Source of the DNA: a virus | Length of the DNA: 47,573 nucleotides | Strand: one strand, 5' to 3' | IMG/VR virus record: IMGVR_UViG_3300034061_003023 | Location: 1-47,573 of that record | In this document: in pieces, positions 27,437 through 35,702 of the stretch | How positions within the stretch are numbered: the stretch's first letter is position 1 | Layout of the letters: each line of letters begins with the position of its first letter | Notes under the pieces: generated by a model | The model's input: the letters and a program-made list of their open reading frames with translations, nothing else | Told to the model about the DNA's origin: nothing | Database searches by the model: none | Made by a program: the position numbers and the translations under genes

Positions 27437-30400
27437 TTACCATGCAATAATATTGTTTATACCTCTGCCATCGTTTGGAAATATCATTTTATTATTTACA
27501 TATAAAAATGGTGAACCACCACCATCTAAAAATATAACATCTTTTAAATCACCGCCAGATTCATTGTTTCCATTGGCATATTTTAATATAGCATTTCTTG
27601 CTTGAATGGCAGTCTTTTTTTGAGCAGCATAAATAAATACAGATCCGTCATTGTAAATGCCGATTGCTACTCTTCCAGTTGGAGATTTTGGTCTACCACT
27701 ACCATTAAATACACTGGTTTCAGTTCTTGGTATTCCATTTTGTATACAAACTGGTTTACCAGCAACAACATACTTTGCATCAGAAGGAACTGCATTAGAC
27801 GCACCAATTGTTGCAACACCATTTTTTATCCAAAATGAAGTAGCAACACCTGCTCTTCCGGGTTTTACTCGCATATCAGAAAATATTTCATCTTTATATG
27901 GAGGAACTACTGAATCCTCTATAAAACCTCCAGTATCGTTACCATTAAAAAATGAACAGTTTATTGCATTTTTTTTACCATATTTTTCTTGCATTTCTTT
28001 TATCAAAACTGGAACTTTTGTAACAGTTGTTATACTTTTTGCATAAAATACAATATCTTGTGGATTTACTTTGAAAAACATATCACCATCAAATCCATCA
28101 GTTGCATCCGGATTAGGTTCAGGTTGGGGTTGTGGATTAACAATTACCGGTGCATTAACACCAAGTCCCAATCCATTTTGTAAAACAGATGGATATAAAA
28201 AGTATTTTTCTCCAGTATTTGCACGATGTCTTCCTAATTTTTGATTTTGAAACTTTCCGCTAGCAGCACCGTAACCTAATTGATAATATTTTGCTGCAGA
28301 CATTCCGAATGCATCTTTATTATTTGTTTTGCCACCACTTTTAAAATATTTTTGAGCTGCACCAAATCCTACTAAATGTGCTACTGCCAATAATCCAGCA
28401 AGTTCATTACATGGAATATTATCAAGAACACCCTTTTCTATTTTAGATCCAGCTTTATACAAATAATTGTAATTTATTTTAAGATATTCTTGCATTGCTA
28501 TTTCTTGAACAATTGGACAATCCATAAAATCTTGTCTAGACTTTATGCCTAACTTTCCCGTCCATGATGCAGGATTGTTTATATTACCACCTTTCTTTAA
28601 GAAACCAGTGTCAATTAAAGCAGCCTTTCCGAACTGATACCGTCCTGTAAAGTTTCCTCCCCCTCCTCCTTTTATGCTATAGATATTTGAACTTTCACTA
28701 CCAGCAAGTGCTGCCATCAAGTTTGCAATTTGAAGTGGTGTCAATCCTCCTTTACAATCAGTATTATCAATTTCACCTTCTACACCGGTTGCAGATATAC
28801 CTTGTATGTTTGTATCTGATTTTGTTAAATTATATTTTTGTCTTAATTGTTCACAGTTGTCAGTATTTACTTTATCCATTTCAGCTGATTCAACAATAAT
28901 ATCGGGTAAATATTCTGGTTCTTCTGTTGGAGATTCTTCTGAGGGGTTTGTTACCACATCACCAGTTGTTCCAGCAAAACAATCAGATTCACCGAATACA
29001 ATATATGGCATCAATTTTTTATAGTATTCGTCATTTATCTTTTCACGAGAAGTTGTTGATTCCACTTTACCAATATATTGATTAAAAATACTATCCGTAT
29101 TTACTACCAATTTTTGATCAAGTCCATTTCCACTTCTAAAAAAATCTAACGCTGGAGTTGATTTTGTTCTTGCAACAATAATTGATGCATTAACACCAAA
29201 CGTTTCAAGATTAGGTATAAATTTAGAAAAATTTGTAACTTTAACGGCTATATGATTTCCAGATTTAATCGAAGAATTTGCTCCAGGAACATTTGTATTA
29301 CCACCTAATGTTACTATTGTTCCATCTTCATCCATATACAATAATACATCTGTAAAACATTGTGAAGAATTTACTGTTGAATGTGGAACTGCAGATATAG
29401 TTGCCATGTCCCATCTTAACCCTTTGTTTATATGATTTACTAACTTTTTACCACGGTCTGTTAGTGTTCCATTTCTATTTATATGATAACCAATTACAAA
29501 AATTGCTATAGAAGATTTTTCATCATTTTCAAAATATTCTTCCTCACTCAAATATTTTGGTTCTAACCATATTTTACTTGGTTTAAATATTTTATTATGA
29601 GTTCCTAATGTTTTCATTTCTTTCCATGGCATTTTTTTATTACCAGGATGATTTACCAATCTATCACGCGATAATATAGATCTATGGTAAAAATCTATAT
29701 TCAATCCTAAATCTTCTTGTAATGTAAATCCTGAATTTCTCAGACAATGTGATGCAAATATTCCAGACCATCTTGGATAATTTGCCCAAGATGAATCTTG
29801 TACTTTTTTAAGTGCATCACTATCATTTAAACCTTGGCCAATGGCAAGTTTTCCCTTATTTATTATTTCTGATTCTAATATGGTCATGTGTAATTCATTT
29901 TCCGCCTCGTATATGTATTCTATATTATCATTAAAAACACCAACTTGATATGCATTTAATAAAATAGGAACATCTATCGGAGACTGAATTGTATCGTAAC
30001 CCTCGATTAGTTTATTCCATTCTCCTTTTACTTTTGCATCATCTTTTGGATTTTTTTCATCAAATGGTGGTTTCCAATACGGAATAACTGCAGTTATCAA
30101 TTCAATTCCATTGTCAGAAATTGTTGTTTCGTATTTCTCAAAACCATAATTTGGACCAGAATTTAATCTATATGCCCAATATCTATTATACCAAGGTCCA
30201 GATTTTTCAACCATTTTTTGCAATTCAGCTGGATTACTTGGCGGTGTTTCAAATGCTGCATCACGAAGGCCTATCGTTGGTTTAATATAAAACCTATGAT
30301 TATATTTATTTGAAGTAAATTGCGGTTTTTCATTTTTTGAAGGTGGTGGTGTATCTTTTTTTATTTCACCCGCATCCTTTGGATCACTTTGTGATTTAAA

Positions 30401-31240
30401 AACTGCATTATTTTTTTCTTCCACATTACATTTTTCAGCTGCACCAGTTTCAGAACCTTTTGGTATACCTTCCTCTACTTTCGTTTCATCTACCTTTTGT
30501 TCTTTTTTCGTTTTAACTTTTTCTCTTGCTTGTTTTTTAGTAGTTGGTATGTTTATTTTTGATGTTCCGTCTGGAGAAACAATTACATTTGCATTCAACC
30601 AATCCGCAGCAGCATTAACTGATTTCATATGATTTGATGTGTCATGTTCATATGTATTTCCCGATGGTATTCTGCGTTCAAGTTTTTTTTGAATGGACAA
30701 TAACTGATGATCACCGTTGATGAGTGGATCTGAGTCTTTTACACCGCCCGCATGAATATAAACAAATCTTGATGATTTTGGTTTTGTTATATTGCCATCT
30801 TCATATTCTGTTAATTTATCTATCATTTTTATTTGATCAGTATATGTTGATCCCTGTTTCATCATATACGCACCTGCACTAATAACTAAATCCCATTGTC
30901 CACCATCTTGACCGGTAACTAATGGTTCTATATGAGCAGCACCGAGAGAAAAACCAACTAATATAAATTTTGAAGGAGTGATACCTTGTGATTTTAATAT
31001 ACTTTTACATTCCCCCCAAGCGTCTAAAACATTTGTATCTTGTTTGCCATATTCTGAAAAATCAGTTTGTGCAATATTGTAAATATTGAATTGTTTTAAG
31101 TTACCGAATCCACGTTTTAGCATATATTCTGCAGGTTGTCCTTCTTTCGTCCTTTTCATTCCACCAGCAATAAATACAAGTGGTGCAAGTGGTGAATTAG
31201 CTGCTGGTATAAATTCTCCCAATTTTCCTTTTATTGACAT
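27437..31240 (-). CDS. Multi-enzyme baseplate/tail protein (esterase-, CHAP/DUF2272-, lysozyme- and NAGPA-like domains)
   Basis: A 1267-residue modular protein. Residues ~18-220: alpha/beta hydrolase with nucleophile elbow GFSLG (Ser98), a possible acid in GGVKDSDP (~169) and His204 in TSNHM. Residues ~235-305: charged linker. Residues ~470-690: a domain with WANYPRWSGIFASHCLRNSGF (Cys499) and later AVPHSTVNSSQCFTDVLLYMDEDG, reminiscent of CHAP/DUF2272 cysteine hydrolases (tentative). Residues ~835-1010: transglycosylase/lysozyme-like, LMAALAGSESSN (Glu849) then GRYQFGKAALIDTGF, with His/Gly-rich helices. Residues ~1055-1267: phosphodiester glycosidase (NAGPA-like), NCSFFNG, GRVAIGIYNDGS, LDGGGSPFLY (1238-1247) and terminal INNIIAW. 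It lies beside CHAP and hub proteins, so it probably opens the host envelope during penetration. Confidence 0.82.
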   Translation of the reverse strand: MSIKGKLGEFIPAANSPLAPLVFIAGGMKRTKEGQPAEYMLKRGFGNLKQFNIYNIAQTDFSEYGKQDTNVLDAWGECKSILKSQGITPSKFILVGFSLGAAHIEPLVTGQDGGQWDLVISAGAYMMKQGSTYTDQIKMIDKLTEYEDGNITKPKSSRFVYIHAGGVKDSDPLINGDHQLLSIQKKLERRIPSGNTYEHDTSNHMKSVNAAADWLNANVIVSPDGTSKINIPTTKKQAREKVKTKKEQKVDETKVEEGIPKGSETGAAEKCNVEEKNNAVFKSQSDPKDAGEIKKDTPPPSKNEKPQFTSNKYNHRFYIKPTIGLRDAAFETPPSNPAELQKMVEKSGPWYNRYWAYRLNSGPNYGFEKYETTISDNGIELITAVIPYWKPPFDEKNPKDDAKVKGEWNKLIEGYDTIQSPIDVPILLNAYQVGVFNDNIEYIYEAENELHMTILESEIINKGKLAIGQGLNDSDALKKVQDSSWANYPRWSGIFASHCLRNSGFTLQEDLGLNIDFYHRSILSRDRLVNHPGNKKMPWKEMKTLGTHNKIFKPSKIWLEPKYLSEEEYFENDEKSSIAIFVIGYHINRNGTLTDRGKKLVNHINKGLRWDMATISAVPHSTVNSSQCFTDVLLYMDEDGTIVTLGGNTNVPGANSSIKSGNHIAVKVTNFSKFIPNLETFGVNASIIVARTKSTPALDFFRSGNGLDQKLVVNTDSIFNQYIGKVESTTSREKINDEYYKKLMPYIVFGESDCFAGTTGDVVTNPSEESPTEEPEYLPDIIVESAEMDKVNTDNCEQLRQKYNLTKSDTNIQGISATGVEGEIDNTDCKGGLTPLQIANLMAALAGSESSNIYSIKGGGGGNFTGRYQFGKAALIDTGFLKKGGNINNPASWTGKLGIKSRQDFMDCPIVQEIAMQEYLKINYNYLYKAGSKIEKGVLDNIPCNELAGLLAVAHLVGFGAAQKYFKSGGKTNNKDAFGMSAAKYYQLGYGAASGKFQNQKLGRHRANTGEKYFLYPSVLQNGLGLGVNAPVIVNPQPQPEPNPDATDGFDGDMFFKVNPQDIVFYAKSITTVTKVPVLIKEMQEKYGKKNAINCSFFNGNDTGGFIEDSVVPPYKDEIFSDMRVKPGRAGVATSFWIKNGVATIGASNAVPSDAKYVVAGKPVCIQNGIPRTETSVFNGSGRPKSPTGRVAIGIYNDGSVFIYAAQKKTAIQARNAILKYANGNNESGGDLKDVIFLDGGGSPFLYVNNKMIFPNDGRGINNIIAW

Positions 31241-31255
31241 TTTTTCTTCCTATTA

Positions 31256-33070
31256 TTATCTAACAGCACTACTATTAGCAGTTCCTTTACTTCCTTCTGG
31301 ATTGTAAAATCCATCCAATAAACTATAAATTTCCGGTAAAGGATTTCCTTCTCTAGATGGTTTACCTTTAATATCTAAAAGTTCTGTATCTGTTGCGGGG
31401 TTTAAGAAAATCCAGTGCCATTGACTATCAGTTGGATAAGGAAACGGAATTTTTACGCCACCCCATTTGTTCTTATCTCTTTCATAATGACAGTGGCCAA
31501 CTGGTAATAATCTACCTCTTTTAATTTGATCTGCAGTGCAACTTTTAAATGATGGTAAACTTGCTTTTGATCCAAGACCAAAAATTTTACTTTTAACATA
31601 ATCTTCATCATGTGAAATTCTCCATGCATCTTGATAATAATTATCTCTAGGCCAAACTCTTAGGGATAAGTCTTGACCACCATTTCCTTCAATTGTAATA
31701 ATAGATCCATCTTTTGTTTTATCCACAACTATTCCAGTGTGACCACAATCACTACCTGCTCCGTCATTATTTATTTTCCAAAAAAGTGCACCTGGAGTTG
31801 GTTCCCATGATAATTTGTAATCAAAATATTTACTATTATTAGCAATACAAAGAGCAGAATTGTTGTCCTTTTTAAATGGTATTTGTATTTTTTTATTTTC
31901 AAATGGAGACCATATTTCAGATCCGTTATTTGATTGTTTTTTACTATCTTTATGACTTGCTCTCATCTGTAACATTGCATACATATAAATTACAGATGCA
32001 GTAACTGCACACCAAGCCCATGTATTTGCCACCCTAAATTCAGGATTTTTTTGATTAGAATTATGGTAAAACATAAATAATCTATCCAAAGGTAACATAC
32101 CTTTGTGATTAAATCTACCAAATATTGGATCATTAGGGTAAGTATATGAATTATAAAAACTTTTTTTGGTGTCATCAGATTTTACGTCATAATAATCCCA
32201 TCTACTTTTTTTCTTTGTTGATGAGTTAATATCAGTTGTTGGTTGCCATTTTAACATATCTAATGCAACCCAAAGCACTTCTTTTTGAAAATCATTTAGA
32301 CTATTTAAGTTTGGACTAGGACAAGTTGCTGATTTATCGGGTATTATTATTTCACTTTTTTGTGCATTTGGATCCTCACCGATTAAAACATTTTCTTTTG
32401 TCCCTTCTTTATTTTCTTCTTGCTGTTGTTTTGTATCCGGTTTGTTATCCTTTGTGCAATGTTCAGTTTTTGTATCTGCATTTCCATTGTTTCCATTTTT
32501 ATTTACAACAGGATCAGCTGGATTTTCTTTTGGATTATCTGGAATAGATTCTCTTTTATTTTCTTCACCCTTTTTTACATCAGATGTATCTACACCTTGT
32601 TTTAACAGTTCTTCTTCTTTTTTTGAATCTATTTGTGATTGATTGAACCCTTCAATTTTTTCCTGGTCTTTTTTGGCTTCTTGTTCATTGATATTTTCGT
32701 TCTCTTTTGGAGGATCCTTTGGTTTATCCGATTCATTGTCTGCACCTTCTACTTCTTCTGTAAATGGATCATCATCTTTTCCACCACCACTTGTTTCAAC
32801 TGTTTCTGCTGTTTTACTTCCATCAGTAGATGATGTTGTAGTTGTTGTTTTTGTGCCATTTGGTGTATTTTGAACTTCAACAGAAGTTTGATTCTGACGA
32901 TTTGCTGTTGCATTTTTTTTAGCTTCATCTTCTTGTTTTTTTTCTTCAATTGCACGTTTATTAGAATTTAATGTAGTTTCGCGCAATCGTCTAACTCTTT
33001 CTTTTTTAATTTTTTCATAGTCTTCTTCTTCATCTATATTTTCAATACCGGTAATAACAATTCCAGCCAT
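31256..33070 (-). CDS. CHAP-type amidase/peptidase on a long charged N-terminal stalk
   Basis: A 604-residue protein. The first ~245 residues are low-complexity and charged (KKQEDEAKKN, TTTTTSSTDG, DPPKENENINEQE), likely a flexible tether. Residues ~260-490 form the catalytic part: WAWCAVTASVIY with candidate nucleophile Cys354, EPTPGALFWKI, and CGHTGIVVDKTKDGSIITIEGNGG with His444 and a third polar residue Glu461 or Asn463. This order fits CHAP amidases and endopeptidases that cut peptidoglycan peptides. GGAG precedes the ATG by 8 bases. It sits between the LRR hub protein and the multi-enzyme protein, in the region of the T4 gp5 lysozyme, so a tail-borne muralytic role is likely. Confidence 0.82.
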   Translation of the reverse strand: MAGIVITGIENIDEEEDYEKIKKERVRRLRETTLNSNKRAIEEKKQEDEAKKNATANRQNQTSVEVQNTPNGTKTTTTTSSTDGSKTAETVETSGGGKDDDPFTEEVEGADNESDKPKDPPKENENINEQEAKKDQEKIEGFNQSQIDSKKEEELLKQGVDTSDVKKGEENKRESIPDNPKENPADPVVNKNGNNGNADTKTEHCTKDNKPDTKQQQEENKEGTKENVLIGEDPNAQKSEIIIPDKSATCPSPNLNSLNDFQKEVLWVALDMLKWQPTTDINSSTKKKSRWDYYDVKSDDTKKSFYNSYTYPNDPIFGRFNHKGMLPLDRLFMFYHNSNQKNPEFRVANTWAWCAVTASVIYMYAMLQMRASHKDSKKQSNNGSEIWSPFENKKIQIPFKKDNNSALCIANNSKYFDYKLSWEPTPGALFWKINNDGAGSDCGHTGIVVDKTKDGSIITIEGNGGQDLSLRVWPRDNYYQDAWRISHDEDYVKSKIFGLGSKASLPSFKSCTADQIKRGRLLPVGHCHYERDKNKWGGVKIPFPYPTDSQWHWIFLNPATDTELLDIKGKPSREGNPLPEIYSLLDGFYNPEGSKGTANSSAVR

Positions 33071-33086
33071 TTTTTACTCCAAATAA

Positions 33087-35663
33087 TTAAGCAACAACTT
33101 TAGTTGAATCGTTTAACAAAAGTTTTTTACGAATGATTGAAACATCAAGTTTAAATTCATTCAATTGATTGTTAATAATCAATGATGCATTTGAATATAA
33201 TTTAGGTAATATACCACCACCATCAACTTCAAATGAATTATGAGTTATGTAATTTTTACTTAAATCAAATTCACCATAAATGTCTATGTTTGAGTCCATA
33301 CTGTTAATTAAATTATTTGAAAAATTACCATTTCCGGTAATTAGTAGATTTTCTTGTTTGCCTCCGCCGGAATATAAATTTGTCAATTTGTTATTTGAAA
33401 TATTCAAATTTTTTACCGTATAAATTCCTTTTAATGATTCAATAACGTTATTCATAGCATAATATGTTCCATATACATATTCAGGTCCACCAAAAAGATT
33501 TTTTAAAGAATTATTAGAACAATCAAAATCTCCAGTTACGGTAGTCGGTGCATTATTGAGTGAAGATAAACCCATATTCTTACAAATAAAATTACCCAAT
33601 ACTTTTTCAAATTTTATTGGTATTTTTGTTAATTGATTTCCGTTTTCATCTTTTTTATCGGAAAGTATAACATTACCATTGTAGATAAAAGGTTCCATTA
33701 TTTTTCCAGTAGAATCTTTTTGGAATAAACTCATATCTAAACCCAAATATGCAGGAATTTTTTCATTGGTTTGTGGTGTTTGGTTATCAATTTTACTACT
33801 ATCAATTTCTTTTTTAATATCATCGGATGTTGTAATTGATTGAGTTTCGTATTCAAATCTTTCTTTGTCATCATTCAAATTTTTAATCGAATATGCCATA
33901 TCTATTGCAGATTGATATTGTTGATCCGTTATATTATGTTGTTCTTTGTAAGTGGGAAGTGTATCGTTATTATTTTCTTGTTGTTTATTTAAGGTTTCAA
34001 CATGACTTAATAAAGTTTCCTTTAGAGAATTTGATAATTCATCGAGTCTTCTGTATTCTTTTATTTTATTCAAAACTTCTTTTAGTTTACCAACACCCCC
34101 AACATCATCACTAAATCCCATAGATTCTGCTGCAACTTTTTGTACCCTATAATCTAATTTGTCAAAATTTTCAATAAATTCTGTATTATTGTTTGCTCCA
34201 TTAAGAGTTTGGTCTGTTGATGGTTGGTCTGATTCTGATTTGTAATCTAATATTGGTTTTAATGGATCTCTGCCTTTCTTTTTTGCCTCTGCATCCATAC
34301 TTTCAATCCATTTTTTTAAGCCTTTTCCAAAACTATCGTCTTCATTATCATTGATATAGTTTTCATACAATAGTTGAATCCATGTTGTATTTGGATAAAA
34401 ATTACCAGTAAAATAAATTTCTCGTATACTATATGGGACACCATTATGTATAACAACTCCATCTTTACTTATAGTTAATGTTTTATCTGGTGTGGATCTA
34501 TCGTCACCTAGAGTTCCTTTTGGTGTATAAACCTCTGGAGATTTTTTTAAGTTACCATTCTTATCAAATAAAGTATCTGTATTATCTGATAATATAAATA
34601 AAGGTAATTTTTCAACTTGTTTTGATGCAGTAACACCTTCAACAGGATTAACTTGTGTTGGTATTGTTACTTTATCCGTATCTGGACCACCAAGTCCAAA
34701 TAATTTTGCAAATTGTGGTTGCAAAGATTTTGCATATTCACGTGACTTTTCTGCTTTATCTTTATCAAATGAATTTAAATCAACAGAAACATTCATAACA
34801 TCTGTTAGCATTTGAGTATTTGGTAAAAAATTATTTTGTGCAATTTTATCTTTTACATTTTGATCCAAATTTGAAAATTGTTCCATACTTTTTATATCCG
34901 CTAATATCTTAACAGAATTTTGAGATGAAAACATATTTTGCAATTCAGTTGGATTTAAATTCAATGATTTACCAATGTTATCTAAAAGATCCGTATTTAA
35001 TAAATCTCCAGTTAAACCTTTTTCCGTTACCTTATCCAATAATGTTTTTTTAATATTTGTTGTATTACTCAAATCAACATTAGATAGAGAAATATCACCC
35101 ATTATATTAGACAATGATGATAATTTATTCGTATCAATACCTAATGATGAAGCAAATGTTGATAGTTTTACATCACCTAAATCTGATAATGAAAAGTTTT
35201 TTGATTTTTCTTTTACATCCTTTACTACGGAAGTTGTATTTTCTATGTTGCTTTGAACTTTTTCTTTTTCTTTTGTTAATGTAGATCCAGTTATACCCTT
35301 AAACATAGAGGTAATATTATTATTTTCTGAATTTTTTGTTTCAGTATCGCCTTTATCATCATCATTATTACCACCATCGGTTGATGGACAAACTTCATCT
35401 CCAATATATTTTTCATCCTTTAAGTATCTTGCAGTTTGTTGTGAATAATTCCAATTTATTGAAGAACAAAATTCAGATCCAAGTGTTATGACTCTTGCAT
35501 TCTTTCTATATTTTGCTGCATCTTCTGTTGAATTGGGATCGTTTGGACATTCAATAAATTCATATGTTTTTGGTAATTTTATACCACTTTCTTCTATATT
35601 CTCAATACATTTTGGGAATATAAAATCATTTGCGGTTATCGTGTATGTAGACTTTCCTGCCAT
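33087..35663 (-). CDS. Hub-region structural protein with C-terminal leucine-rich repeats
   Basis: An 858-residue protein. Residues ~85-330 are Ser/Leu/Asp-rich helices (SLSDLGDVKLSTFASSLG) and ~560-640 is probably coiled coil. Residues ~685-825 are irregular leucine-rich repeats of the phage type: IPIKFEKVLGNFICKNMG, LSSLNNAPTTVTGDFDCSNNSLKNLFGGPEYV and LNISNNKLTNLYSGG. Almost the same IPIKF..V.NFIC..MGL(S/T)SLNNAP block is in the next-door gp5-like protein, so the two share a mobile cap. No catalytic motif is seen. A place in the hub, possibly as the gp27- or tape-proximal component, is inferred only from order. Confidence 0.75.
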   Translation of the reverse strand: MAGKSTYTITANDFIFPKCIENIEESGIKLPKTYEFIECPNDPNSTEDAAKYRKNARVITLGSEFCSSINWNYSQQTARYLKDEKYIGDEVCPSTDGGNNDDDKGDTETKNSENNNITSMFKGITGSTLTKEKEKVQSNIENTTSVVKDVKEKSKNFSLSDLGDVKLSTFASSLGIDTNKLSSLSNIMGDISLSNVDLSNTTNIKKTLLDKVTEKGLTGDLLNTDLLDNIGKSLNLNPTELQNMFSSQNSVKILADIKSMEQFSNLDQNVKDKIAQNNFLPNTQMLTDVMNVSVDLNSFDKDKAEKSREYAKSLQPQFAKLFGLGGPDTDKVTIPTQVNPVEGVTASKQVEKLPLFILSDNTDTLFDKNGNLKKSPEVYTPKGTLGDDRSTPDKTLTISKDGVVIHNGVPYSIREIYFTGNFYPNTTWIQLLYENYINDNEDDSFGKGLKKWIESMDAEAKKKGRDPLKPILDYKSESDQPSTDQTLNGANNNTEFIENFDKLDYRVQKVAAESMGFSDDVGGVGKLKEVLNKIKEYRRLDELSNSLKETLLSHVETLNKQQENNNDTLPTYKEQHNITDQQYQSAIDMAYSIKNLNDDKERFEYETQSITTSDDIKKEIDSSKIDNQTPQTNEKIPAYLGLDMSLFQKDSTGKIMEPFIYNGNVILSDKKDENGNQLTKIPIKFEKVLGNFICKNMGLSSLNNAPTTVTGDFDCSNNSLKNLFGGPEYVYGTYYAMNNVIESLKGIYTVKNLNISNNKLTNLYSGGGKQENLLITGNGNFSNNLINSMDSNIDIYGEFDLSKNYITHNSFEVDGGGILPKLYSNASLIINNQLNEFKLDVSIIRKKLLLNDSTKVVA

Positions 35664-35702
35664 ATAATACTCAAGATATATTAAAATTACATAAAATTTT
35701 CA

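Noticed and set aside
31990-32175. Second minus-strand frame inside the CHAP gene
   Set aside because: It overlaps the catalytic region in another frame and has no family features.
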